DNA from: CBDTTW01 sp965363675
GTDB lineage: Bacteria; Bacteroidota; Rhodothermia; Rhodothermales; DASSAV01
DNA: 6,548 bases
Assembly (NCBI GenBank): GCA_965363675.1
Contig: CBDTTW010000175.1
Span: forward strand, 1-6,548
Direction of reading: 5' to 3'
In this document: in pieces, positions 1 to 6,511 of the stretch
How positions within the stretch are numbered: the first letter of the stretch is position 1
Layout of the letters: every line of letters starts with the position of its first letter
Program-made: the position numbers and the translations under genes
The notes under the pieces: model-generated
Seen by the model: the letters and a program-made list of their open reading frames with translations, nothing else
The model's database searches: none
Told to the model about the DNA's origin: nothing

Positions 1-54
1 CCCAAGAGCTACAGCCGCCGCTTCATAGTATTCAAAGCATTAAACTTCTACTGA
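1..54 (+). CDS. Possible 3' end of a convergent plus-strand gene (very tentative)
   Basis: Frame 1 on the plus strand is open from the window edge to a TGA at 52-54 and would encode 17 residues ending ...RRFIVFKALNFY. The first eight codons all end in G or C, as coding DNA does in this window; the later codons are AT-richer. No minus-strand frame is usefully open here: all hit stops within a few codons. If real, this gene converges on the acetyltransferase, with only 3 bases between the two stop codons. Seventeen residues are too few to assign a family, and the open frame could be chance, so no function is proposed. Confidence 0.25.
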   Translation, partial: PKSYSRRFIVFKALNFY

Positions 55-57
55 CGC

Positions 58-627
58 TCACCGCTGCCCGATCACGCGCGCCGGGTTGCCGCCGACGATG
101 GCGCCCGCCTCTACGTCCTTATAGACGCATGCGCGCGCGCCTACGACGGCCCCGCGCCCTATATGCACGCCGGGCGAGACGTAGGCGCCGGCCGCAACCC
201 AAGCCCCCGCCTCGATGACGATAGGGCTCGTGATAAGCGGAAACGCAGGGTCGCGGATGTCGTGCGAGGCGGTGCAAAGATAAGCATACTGACTCACGAT
301 CGCATGCGGGCCGAGCGTCACCTGGTCCACGCAGTAGCAGTCTACGTCGTTGCCGATGATGCTGTGCGGACCCATCGTGAGGTTGCGCGGCAGCCAGATG
401 CGCACGCGCGGATGCGGGCGCGCGCCCTCGTCGATGCGCGCGCCGAAGCAGCGCAGCAGCAACCGCCGCCAGCCGTGCAAAAGGCGAGGGCTCGGGCGGT
501 ACAACAGCAGCCATACCACCCCCCACAGCACGCGCTCGATCTTGTTCGCCAGCGAGAGGCTGCTGCGGAAGTGGGTCAGGTCTACGGCGGGGGCCGCCTC
601 TCCGCCCAACTCTTGCGTAGAATCCAT
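58..627 (-). CDS. wcaF: WcaF-family hexapeptide-repeat O-acetyltransferase
   Basis: This 189-residue protein is a left-handed beta-helix acyltransferase of the type annotated 'putative colanic acid biosynthesis acetyltransferase WcaF'. Such enzymes transfer acetyl from acetyl-CoA to a sugar hydroxyl, probably on the cytoplasmic lipid-linked repeat unit. The N-terminal region has the family's aromatic/hydrophobic stretch (LWGVVWLLLYRPSPRLLHGWRR, in two parts: residues 34-43 and 44-55), then LLLRCFGARI (56-65). Imperfect hexapeptide repeats run from about 73 to 170, with SQYAYLCTASHDI at 112-124, where His122 is the expected catalytic base, and the C-terminal GGNPARVIGQR (179-189) is typical. 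Length matches the family (about 180-190). I chose the ATG at 627 because AAAGGA lies 4 nt upstream and the protein then starts as WcaF homologues do; an upstream ATG at 1023 would overlap the preceding gene by 385 nt. It follows the GT4 gene by 11 nt and is the last gene of the operon in this window. The symbol is a family-level name; the acceptor sugar is unknown. Confidence 0.9.
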   Translation of the reverse strand: MDSTQELGGEAAPAVDLTHFRSSLSLANKIERVLWGVVWLLLYRPSPRLLHGWRRLLLRCFGARIDEGARPHPRVRIWLPRNLTMGPHSIIGNDVDCYCVDQVTLGPHAIVSQYAYLCTASHDIRDPAFPLITSPIVIEAGAWVAAGAYVSPGVHIGRGAVVGARACVYKDVEAGAIVGGNPARVIGQR

Positions 628-631
628 AACG

Positions 632-637
632 TCCTTT
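632..637 (-). promoter_or_regulatory. Ribosome binding site of the WcaF-like gene
   Basis: AAAGGA sits 4 nt before the ATG at 627, inside the 11-nt gap after the TAA of the preceding glycosyltransferase (641-639). It supports the short 189-residue form of the acetyltransferase. Confidence 0.7.
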
Positions 638-638
638 C

Positions 639-1685
639 TTAGATAACGACTTTGGAGGTCTCGGCGCACTTCCGGTAGAGATGAATGTACTCTTCCGTGA
701 CGGCGGCCGGATCGAAGAAAGCCCGGCTGCGCGCGGCAAGCCGCCGGCGGTCGGCATCCGACCACGTAAACCCGCCCAGATACGCGCCAAGCGCCTCGCG
801 AACGTCCTGCACGCGCGGCATGGTAATCAGCCCTGCGCCCCATGCTTCCAGCATGGTCCACGGCGTCTCCCGGGTGGTGAGCACCGGCGTCCCGACCAGG
901 CAAGACTCGAGCACTACGAGGCCAAAGTTCTCCGAAAACGTCGGCAGGCAAAACAAGTCCGCGCCTTGCAGGTAGCGCCATTTCTTTTCGCTCCAGACCG
1001 GCCCGACCCATTCGACCGTGCACCGGGGGCGCAGCCGCTCTGCGCGCGCGCGCATCGCCTCGACGTAAGCCGTTTCGCCGTCGCCGACTATCGCCAGCCG
1101 CAGACGCTCGGGCGAGGCGCCTTCGAGCTGCTCCAACGCCTCGATCAGGAGATGCAGCCCCTTCTTCTCATGGATGCGGGAAAGAAAAACAAGCACCCGC
1201 TGCCCTTCGGGCCAGCCCAGCGCTTGCCGTGCGGCGGCGTAGTCCGGCGCTGCCTGAGTGCGGATGGCGAGCCGGATAACCTCCGTCGGCGCGCCGCCGA
1301 CGAGCGGCCGCAGGTTGCGGGCTTCTTCGGCGCTCGTGGCGAGCACGCAGGCGGCGCGGCGCAGAAACGGACGCTCGGCCGCCGCGTAGTACGGCCACTT
1401 TTTCCACCACTTGTGCTTGAACGCCCACGGCTCCAGCATGCCGTGCGGCGAGACCACATAGGGCGTCCCCCGCTCGCGGCACCATGCCCCGATGCGCGGA
1501 TAGTTGCGCTGCCAGAGCCCGTGGAAATGCACGATTTCAGGGGAGAGCGCCGCCAATTCGGCGTGCGAAGGGTTGAGAGTCACCCCGAGGCCCCGCTCCC
1601 GGAGGCCGTCCTCCAGCATGCGGATCGCCAGTTCGAGGCCGCCCACGCGCTGCGCCTCCGGAGGCTCGTACATCACCACGTTCAT
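639..1685 (-). CDS. GT4 family glycosyltransferase (GT-B fold), canonical E-x7-E
   Basis: A 348-residue retaining glycosyltransferase of family GT4 that should add one sugar from a nucleotide-sugar donor to the growing lipid-linked oligosaccharide at the inner membrane face. The N-terminal Rossmann-like half shows the glycine loop RVGGLELA (13-20), IVHFHGLW (51-58), and SPHGMLEPWAFKHKWWKK (79-96), a signature common in GT4 enzymes of capsule and EPS loci. The C-terminal donor half has VFLSRIHEKKGLHLLIEAL (167-184 region), VGDG (200-203), and FCLPTFSENFGLVVLESCL (245-263), with E252 and E260 forming the canonical E-x7-E motif. The usual 'PNG' loop before the second domain is replaced by VIRLAIRT (136-143). 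I chose the ATG at 1685 rather than 1709 because GGGAGG lies 8 nt upstream and homologues begin 'MNVV.YEP'-like at the first beta strand; the eight extra residues would encode the RBS itself. It lies 34 nt after the preceding GT4 gene. Donor and linkage cannot be read from sequence. Confidence 0.92.
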   Translation of the reverse strand: MNVVMYEPPEAQRVGGLELAIRMLEDGLRERGLGVTLNPSHAELAALSPEIVHFHGLWQRNYPRIGAWCRERGTPYVVSPHGMLEPWAFKHKWWKKWPYYAAAERPFLRRAACVLATSAEEARNLRPLVGGAPTEVIRLAIRTQAAPDYAAARQALGWPEGQRVLVFLSRIHEKKGLHLLIEALEQLEGASPERLRLAIVGDGETAYVEAMRARAERLRPRCTVEWVGPVWSEKKWRYLQGADLFCLPTFSENFGLVVLESCLVGTPVLTTRETPWTMLEAWGAGLITMPRVQDVREALGAYLGGFTWSDADRRRLAARSRAFFDPAAVTEEYIHLYRKCAETSKVVI

Positions 1686-1688
1686 AAG

Positions 1689-1700
1689 CTCCCCCTCCCT
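1689..1700 (-). promoter_or_regulatory. Strong ribosome binding site deciding the start at 1685
   Basis: The coding strand reads AGGGAGGGGGAG here, with GGGAGG 8 nt before the ATG at 1685. This purine run is the best Shine-Dalgarno sequence in the window. It lies between the in-frame ATG codons at 1709 and 1685 and so argues for the downstream one. Confidence 0.75.
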
Positions 1701-1719
1701 TTCGTGCATACGCCGCCGC

Positions 1720-2823
1720 TCACCGTTTGCCGACGACTTCTTGCAGCACCGAAACCCAGCGCGCCGCGCCTGCCTCCGGCGTCCACTCGGCCGACTTCCG
1801 CCGCGAGGCTGCGCCCCACGCTTGCACGTCGGCGCGATGCGTTATCAAATGCCTCATAGCCTCGTAGATCGCCTCGCTCGAACCCGTGGCGATGATCCGC
1901 CCGTTGACTTCCGGCTCGATGAGGTCGTGCGCCGCGCCTACGGCATCGGTGCAGAGGATCGGCAGGCCCGCCCCGAGCGCCTGGTTTACGACCACCCCCC
2001 ACCCGTCGTGCCGACTCGGCAGTATGAACACGTCCGCATCGGCAAAATGCGGCGCCAGTTGGTCCGGCGCCTGAAAGCCGCGAAAATCGACGGCATCGCG
2101 GACGGCCGGGCTGTGCCTCGACAAAAACTGCGGCAACTCTGCCTCCCGCCCGACCAGGATCAGCCGCGCCGGCAAGCCCTCCGCGATGAGGCGCCCGAAC
2201 GCCTCCAACAAGAGGTCTACGCCCTTCCGCTCGATCATCTGTCCGCAGAAAAGGAAGGAGACCGTTTCGCGGCTGCCATCGCGCTCGATGCGTTGGTAGG
2301 GCGCCAGATCGATGTAGTAGGGTATGTTGTAAAGCGGCGGCCCGGGGAAACGCTCGCCGTAGGACTGCTGCGCCAGGCTGCCGATGCCGACGATGCCCGA
2401 GGCGCGGCGCAGCGGCCCCGAAGCCGTCTCCTGCACCCGACGCCGCAGACCGGGGGGCTGATCCCGCATGCGCTCTCCCCAGTACAGCCATTTCCGCCGG
2501 CGCAGCGCCCCGCGCATAAGCCGCTGGCAGGTGGTGGACATATAGCTGCTCAGTACGGTCACATCATAGCGGCCTACGGGGATGGCTTGCCGGTTCACGT
2601 GCACGACGGCGCCGGCGGCGGCGAAGGTGGCCCCCCGCAATACCTGCTCATAAGGCTCCAGGGGCGGCTTAGGCCAGGGCGAGTCTGCGGCGGCTTTGTC
2701 GAGATAGTATACGTGCAGATCTACCTCCGGTCGCCGCCTCAGCGCAGCGAAGAGGTCGCGCTGATAAGGCGAAGGGATGATGGTGACGAATGCGGCACGG
2801 ATCGGCGCGTCGGCTCGCGTCAT
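1720..2823 (-). CDS. GT4 family glycosyltransferase with D-x7-Q in place of E-x7-E
   Basis: A 367-residue GT-B glycosyltransferase of family GT4, probably cytoplasmic or peripheral at the inner membrane, adding a sugar to the repeat unit. The N-terminal domain begins RAAFVTIIPSPYQRDLFAAL (9-28), the 'PSPYR.D.F' opening seen in many polysaccharide-cluster GT4 enzymes. The donor-binding half includes FLFCGQMIERKGVDLLLEAF (190-209), LILVGRE (221-227), and DVFILPSRHDGWGVVVNQAL (264-283). The catalytic-site motif reads D273-GWGVVVN-Q281. DGWG is usual for this subfamily, but the second acidic position is normally Glu ('VVNEA'); here the codon is CAG. Nothing else looks broken: the frame is intact, the length normal, and the C-terminal helix (350-363) is present. 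The ATG overlaps the TGA of the polymerase gene as ATGA (2823-2820), with no clear independent Shine-Dalgarno site, so translation is probably coupled. Activity may be retained or altered; the sequence cannot decide. Confidence 0.92.
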   Translation of the reverse strand: MTRADAPIRAAFVTIIPSPYQRDLFAALRRRPEVDLHVYYLDKAAADSPWPKPPLEPYEQVLRGATFAAAGAVVHVNRQAIPVGRYDVTVLSSYMSTTCQRLMRGALRRRKWLYWGERMRDQPPGLRRRVQETASGPLRRASGIVGIGSLAQQSYGERFPGPPLYNIPYYIDLAPYQRIERDGSRETVSFLFCGQMIERKGVDLLLEAFGRLIAEGLPARLILVGREAELPQFLSRHSPAVRDAVDFRGFQAPDQLAPHFADADVFILPSRHDGWGVVVNQALGAGLPILCTDAVGAAHDLIEPEVNGRIIATGSSEAIYEAMRHLITHRADVQAWGAASRRKSAEWTPEAGAARWVSVLQEVVGKR

Positions 2824-4310
2824 TGGGCGGGGGTATACAAAGTCTTGGCGGCCACGATTGCCACCGGGGCGTATTTCTTAACGACCCAGTAGCAGTAAGC
2901 CAGCGCCAAAAGGGTAGGCAACAGCGCCGTCGTGAAGGCGAACAGGCTGCGCATGGAAATAGCGACGGCAAACAAACCGGCTGCATAGATCAGCACGCCG
3001 AGCGCAGAATTATGCGGGCTTGAGCAAGAATCCCACCAGCGGGAAAATGCTCCGAAAAAGACCCCAGCCAGCAGCACGCCCAGAAGCCCGGCAGCGATGT
3101 ACGACTCGCCCACCATCGAGGAAGCAAGCGTCAAGCCCTCGACCCCCAGCACTTCTTCAATCGGAATGCTCAGGCCCTCCGGCTTGCCGCTCCAGAGCGC
3201 CCGAGGGATAGGGCGCACCAGCGCCACAAATGGAACCTCTATGCCTAGAAAGCCATGGCGTGCAGGAAACGTATCTGTAAGGATCGAAATAACCCACAGG
3301 TTATAGTCCACAAAAAAATCACTGTCGAGGTAAGGGGCAATCTCACCGCCGCCATAATAGTAAGTCCAGAAGCCCATTTTCCGGAAGCCAAGCATCAGTT
3401 TTGAGCCTGCGAACAGCACAACCGCCGCGCCTGCAATGATGCCGTAGTTAATCAGGTTGTCCGATAGGCGCCCCCGCTGCCGGTCGGGGGGCTGCGAGAG
3501 CAGATAAGCGGCCAGCAGCGTGATGACGTACGCTCCGAAAAGGTTGCGCGTGCCGCCGGAGAAAGCATAGAAAAGCGTAATGACGAGCACGAAGGCCACC
3601 CCCGCCACCTGCACGCGGCTGAACGAGCGCGCCCGCGCCAGGATGACCCCTGCGAGCGGCGGAATGAGGTAGAGCAGCATGCTCAGCTCGTACAGCAGCG
3701 CTTTCCAGTCGCCCAGGCGGCCTCGCCCCCAGGGCTGTGTAAAGCGGGGGACGCCCCAGTAGTACAGCAGTTCCCACAAATTGAAGTCCACCGCCAGCAG
3801 CATGTTCAGGTAGCCGATGCCCGCCGCCAGCCAGAAAAGACGTATTACGAGATGGTTGGGCGTCGGCGTTTGGAGCAGGCTGCGCATGCGCTGAGGCGCG
3901 CCCTGGATCATGTGCCGGCCGATGCCCAGCCCTGCGTATCCTACCAGGCAGGCGACGATTCCGCCCCGCACCCACTCCGGCTGCACGAGCGTGTCGAAGG
4001 CGGCCTGCTCTACCAGAAACTCGGCCAGCGTGAGCGCGTACAGGCTCAGCAAAGCCAGGATATGCGTCCGGAGCAGTCCGTAGACGCCGTTTCGAAACTC
4101 GAAGGCGAGGTTGGCGGCAATGCTCAGCAGGACGCCCCGGCTGGCGTAGGCGGCAAGCCCTGAGGCCGTGCCCGACTCGGGCAGGGTGATCCAGGTCAAG
4201 AACAGCCCCAGCAGCAACGCTATCGTCCCCGCCGCGCTTGGGGCCGTATCGACCTCCAGAGGCGCGGCCTGACCCGCTGCACGTTCCTCAACGACGGTTG
4301 CTGCTTCCAT
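2820..4310 (-). CDS. wzy: Wzy-like oligosaccharide repeat-unit polymerase (12-TM membrane protein)
   Basis: A 496-residue polytopic inner-membrane protein of the O-antigen/oligosaccharide repeat-unit polymerase type. It would join flipped undecaprenyl-linked repeat units in the periplasm, so it defines the inter-repeat linkage. About 12 membrane segments can be seen (near residues 27-43, 52-70, 82-101, 115-131, 154-173, 203-225, 234-251, 255-272, 287-307, 403-423, 436-452, 456-477). A large loop lies between the ninth and tenth (about 308-402), as in Wzy proteins. Family-like motifs are FSGGTRN (250-256, with Arg255), RPIPRALWSGKP (366-377), and a GE-Y motif, GESYIAAGLLG (401-411). The first 25 residues are a charged, Ala-rich cytoplasmic tail. 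The ATG at 4310 has a weak TAAGG site about 10 nt upstream; the gap to the preceding gene is 19 nt. The 3' end overlaps the next gene by 4 nt. An O-antigen ligase is the main alternative, but the PIPR-KP motif and the lack of a separate polymerase here favour polymerase. The symbol is functional, not an orthology claim. Confidence 0.88.
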   Translation of the reverse strand: MEAATVVEERAAGQAAPLEVDTAPSAAGTIALLLGLFLTWITLPESGTASGLAAYASRGVLLSIAANLAFEFRNGVYGLLRTHILALLSLYALTLAEFLVEQAAFDTLVQPEWVRGGIVACLVGYAGLGIGRHMIQGAPQRMRSLLQTPTPNHLVIRLFWLAAGIGYLNMLLAVDFNLWELLYYWGVPRFTQPWGRGRLGDWKALLYELSMLLYLIPPLAGVILARARSFSRVQVAGVAFVLVITLFYAFSGGTRNLFGAYVITLLAAYLLSQPPDRQRGRLSDNLINYGIIAGAAVVLFAGSKLMLGFRKMGFWTYYYGGGEIAPYLDSDFFVDYNLWVISILTDTFPARHGFLGIEVPFVALVRPIPRALWSGKPEGLSIPIEEVLGVEGLTLASSMVGESYIAAGLLGVLLAGVFFGAFSRWWDSCSSPHNSALGVLIYAAGLFAVAISMRSLFAFTTALLPTLLALAYCYWVVKKYAPVAIVAAKTLYTPAQ

Positions 4311-4329
4311 GGCGGACTGACCTTACTGC

Positions 4330-5559
4330 TTAAGCGCGTGATGACTGAAAATCACGATACGCCCCCTCGACGCGCCGAGCATACGCTTCCAGAGTATACA
4401 TCTCACTCTTCCGGCGCGCCGGCCCGCGCATCGCATGCAATGCAGATCGGTTCGCGGCGCACCATTCCAGCGCAGCGGCCAGCGCCTCGGCGTTTCGGGC
4501 CTCTACGATGAGGCCGTCTACGCCCGGCTCGACGACGCTGCCGCAGTTCGGCGTGGCGATGACCGGCAGCCCGTGCGCCATGGCTTCGAGCTGCGTGATG
4601 GCAAAACCATCGGAGACGGTGGGCAGCACGAATACGTCGCTGTTGCGGTAGTGAGCGGCCAGTTCGGCGCGATGCACGCGCCCTACGAAACGCATGTTCG
4701 GCGGCGCCGTCGCAACGGCTTCCGCCCTGATGCCGAGGGGGCCGGCAATCACAAACTCAAAATCCCGGGGAGGCAGCTTCTTCGCGGCTTCGACCAGGTA
4801 CGGAATGCCCTTGCGCAGGTTCACCTGCCCCAGCCACAGCACCCGAAGCGGCCCCGGGGCGGGCGCTTCCGGGGAGCCTTCGAGCGGCGGCGCCTCATAC
4901 GCCAGGGGCACGACCACGAGCTTACGCTCCGGCACGCCCTGCTCGACGAGCGCCTTGCGCGACCACTCCGAGTTCACGAGCACGCGCGTGGCGGCGGCCC
5001 ACTCGGCCTGCATGCGCGCGAAGTACGGCTCATAGACTTCCGGCGCGGCGTCCGACCAGCCGGGCCAGCGCCGCATCTCGGCCAGCACCATCTCCTGCTC
5101 GGTGCGTCCGGGGTCGATCTGCGAGATGATGGAAAAAACGCCTCTTTCGCTGAGCCACTCCAGGGTTTCCAGACAGCCGGTGTTGAAGCTGAAGAAGGCG
5201 TTCGCAGCGGCGTCTACGCCCCGGCGCTGAAGATCGCGGCGGACGCGCTCGCCGAAGGCGGCGCCAATCGCCAGATACTGGTCCAGAATCGTGTGCGAAG
5301 CGTCGAGCCGCCGCCGCAGCGGGTGGGCGATGCTCTCTGCAAGACCCGAAAGGTTGTAAGCCACGACGCGCTCGCCTGACAGCTCAGGGTGGCTCCGGGC
5401 GCCGAGCGCCTTGAACGGCCCCGGCAACCGGCCCAGCAGACCGCTCAACCGGCCGCTCCAGAGGTCGGTGTGCAGCGCTTCCAGCTTGCCCTCACGCGCA
5501 AACGCGCGCGGCGCGGCATAGTGCTCCCGGGCGCCAATCTGCGAAACGATCCACTGCAC
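4330..5559 (-). CDS. GT4 family glycosyltransferase, GTG start
   Basis: A 409-residue GT-B glycosyltransferase of family GT4. The N-terminal half starts MQWIVSQIGAREHYAAPRAF (1-20), has YNLSGLAES (68-76) and FSIISQIDPGRTEQEMV (142-158), and ends at TRVLVNSEWSRKAL (191-204). The donor half carries LRVLWLGQVNLRKGIPYLVE (238-257), VIAGPLG (270-276), and DVFVLPTVSDGFAITQLEAM (308-327), with D317 and E325 in the E-x7-E positions. Asp at the first position is normal in the 'SDGF..TQLEA' subfamily, followed by GLPVIATPNCG (330-340). The frame stays open upstream to an ATG at 5802, but that would overlap the GT2 gene by 242 nt, and the 81 extra residues are Arg/Ser/Thr-rich shadow sequence. The GTG at 5559, one base after the GT2 stop and preceded by GGAGAGGGGG, places the first beta strand at the N terminus. 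It presumably adds one sugar of the repeat unit; the donor is unknown. Confidence 0.9.
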   Translation of the reverse strand: MQWIVSQIGAREHYAAPRAFAREGKLEALHTDLWSGRLSGLLGRLPGPFKALGARSHPELSGERVVAYNLSGLAESIAHPLRRRLDASHTILDQYLAIGAAFGERVRRDLQRRGVDAAANAFFSFNTGCLETLEWLSERGVFSIISQIDPGRTEQEMVLAEMRRWPGWSDAAPEVYEPYFARMQAEWAAATRVLVNSEWSRKALVEQGVPERKLVVVPLAYEAPPLEGSPEAPAPGPLRVLWLGQVNLRKGIPYLVEAAKKLPPRDFEFVIAGPLGIRAEAVATAPPNMRFVGRVHRAELAAHYRNSDVFVLPTVSDGFAITQLEAMAHGLPVIATPNCGSVVEPGVDGLIVEARNAEALAAALEWCAANRSALHAMRGPARRKSEMYTLEAYARRVEGAYRDFQSSRA

Positions 5560-5560
5560 G

Positions 5561-6511
5561 TTAAAGCCCCCTCTCCGGCGCGCCTGCAACCGGCGCGGCA
5601 GAAGGTTCGAGCCGCCAGACGGTAGGCTCGGTGTTGTTGCGCATGTCGAGGTAGCGGCGCGCAGCGGCGAGCGGCACCGGCGAGCGCAAGCCCCGATGCC
5701 GCCAGAGGTGCCGGGGGATCGAGCCGATGCCCTCGGCGATGCCGTGGTAGCGGCGCGCCGTGACGGCGTAGACCACCCGGTTGAGCACCTGCAACACCCC
5801 ACGGGTCATGAGCGGGGCCGGATAGCGCACGTAGGCCAGCAGCGCCAGGTTGGCGATTTTGGCGGCGTTGATGGCCGCCGACTCGTGGTGCGCCATCGAA
5901 GTGTTGTGAAACACCCGGAGCCACCGCGTAAAGAGGATTTTCCGCCCGGCGCCGAAAAGCTGAAGCGCCAAGTCTACTTCCTCTGCGCCGTAGGCAAGGG
6001 GCAAATCAAGGTAGCCCTCCAGCGGGAGGATATCGTCGCGGCGGTAGATGCACCCGCACCCGACGAACGACGAGCTCCAGCAGGCTTCAGGCCGATCCTC
6101 CGGCTCCTTCTCGTCGCGGTGGAAGATGTTGCAGGCCACTACGGAGGCCTCCGGATACGCCTCCATGATTTTTGCCGTGCGGTGGAAAAAATCCGGGTCT
6201 ATCGGAAAGGAATCATCGTCGAGGCTGACGAGGATGGCGCGCTGCGCCGCGCGCACCAGCTTGTTGCGCCCGCCTCCGGGGCCCACCTGTGTGCTGCTGG
6301 CGAGCACCTTGACCGCAGGGTGCGCCGCCGCCAGATGCGCCGCCGTCTCGTGGTCGCCGTGATCCACATGCACCAGGATCTCATCCGGCCCCGGCGCGCA
6401 CGCCGCCAGCCGGGCCAGCGTAGTCTCCAGTAGGTCCACGCGGCGCCACGTCGGGATGATGACCGAGATGCCGGGCAGCGATGCGGTATGTGGCTGCGGC
6501 TCCAAACTCAT
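5561..6511 (-). CDS. GT2 family glycosyltransferase (GT-A fold)
   Basis: A 316-residue glycosyltransferase of family GT2, an inverting GT-A enzyme that uses a metal-bound nucleotide-sugar. The nucleotide-binding strand is ISVIIPTWRRVDLLETTL (15-32). The metal-binding DxD motif lies in LVSLDDDSFP (94-103, D98-D100). The acceptor-side region has FVGCGCIYRRDDI (149-161) followed by YGAEEVDLALQL (174-185), where the EE-D acidic group supplies the likely catalytic base. HNTSMAHH (202-209) follows, then a helical C-terminal extension of about 100 residues with no predicted membrane anchor. Length is normal for single-domain GT2 enzymes of capsule and EPS clusters. The ATG at 6511 overlaps the TGA of the preceding acyltransferase gene (ATGA, 6511-6508); no convincing Shine-Dalgarno site is visible, so it is probably translated by coupling. 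The stop TAA is one base from the next start. The sugar and linkage cannot be inferred. Confidence 0.93.
   Translation of the reverse strand: MSLEPQPHTASLPGISVIIPTWRRVDLLETTLARLAACAPGPDEILVHVDHGDHETAAHLAAAHPAVKVLASSTQVGPGGGRNKLVRAAQRAILVSLDDDSFPIDPDFFHRTAKIMEAYPEASVVACNIFHRDEKEPEDRPEACWSSSFVGCGCIYRRDDILPLEGYLDLPLAYGAEEVDLALQLFGAGRKILFTRWLRVFHNTSMAHHESAAINAAKIANLALLAYVRYPAPLMTRGVLQVLNRVVYAVTARRYHGIAEGIGSIPRHLWRHRGLRSPVPLAAARRYLDMRNNTEPTVWRLEPSAAPVAGAPERGL
5567..5576 (-). promoter_or_regulatory. Ribosome binding site for the GTG-start GT4 gene, inside the GT2 gene end
   Basis: GGAGAGGGGG lies within the last codons of the GT2 gene, with GAGG about 10 nt before the GTG at 5559. The stop TAA (5563-5561), one spacer base and the GTG follow at once. 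This supports the GTG start and translational coupling. Confidence 0.6.

Noticed and set aside
24..57. Promoter-like AT-rich sequence downstream of the operon
   Set aside because: A TACTAT hexamer can be found on the minus strand, but there is no convincing -35 at proper spacing and no minus-strand ORF following within the window.
1..57. Intrinsic terminator after the acetyltransferase gene
   Set aside because: No GC-rich hairpin followed by a T run was found on the minus strand; the only stems are of 3-4 base pairs.
628..1023. N-terminal extension of the WcaF-like protein to an ATG at 1023
   Set aside because: The extension lies almost wholly inside the preceding GT4 gene in another frame, is Arg/Gly-rich, and lacks family similarity. 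A good RBS precedes the ATG at 627.
1686..1719. Internal promoter in the 34-nt gap between two GT4 genes
   Set aside because: The gap is GC-rich and purine-rich with no -10/-35 pattern; it is accounted for by the ribosome binding site.
681..1859. Open frame of 392 codons on the plus strand
   Set aside because: It is antisense to the GT4 genes at 1685-639 and 2823-1720, with low-complexity composition (Arg, Pro, Ala) and no domain pattern. The minus-strand proteins show clear GT4 motifs over the same DNA.
1682..2491. Second minus-strand frame of 269 codons inside the GT4 gene at 2823-1720
   Set aside because: It is an out-of-frame shadow with Ala/Arg/Gly-rich sequence; the overlapping frame has intact GT4 motifs.
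1504..2892. Open frame of 462 codons on the plus strand
   Set aside because: It is antisense to the third GT4 gene and neighbours, and its translation is Arg/Pro/His-rich with no recognisable motif. Such long antisense frames are expected opposite GC-rich genes.
4435..5379. Open frame of 314 codons on the plus strand
   Set aside because: It is a shadow of the GT4 gene at 5559-4330; His/Arg/Gly-rich with no motif.
5696..6433. Open frame of 245 codons on the plus strand
   Set aside because: It is a shadow of the GT2 gene; charged, low-complexity translation with no family signature.
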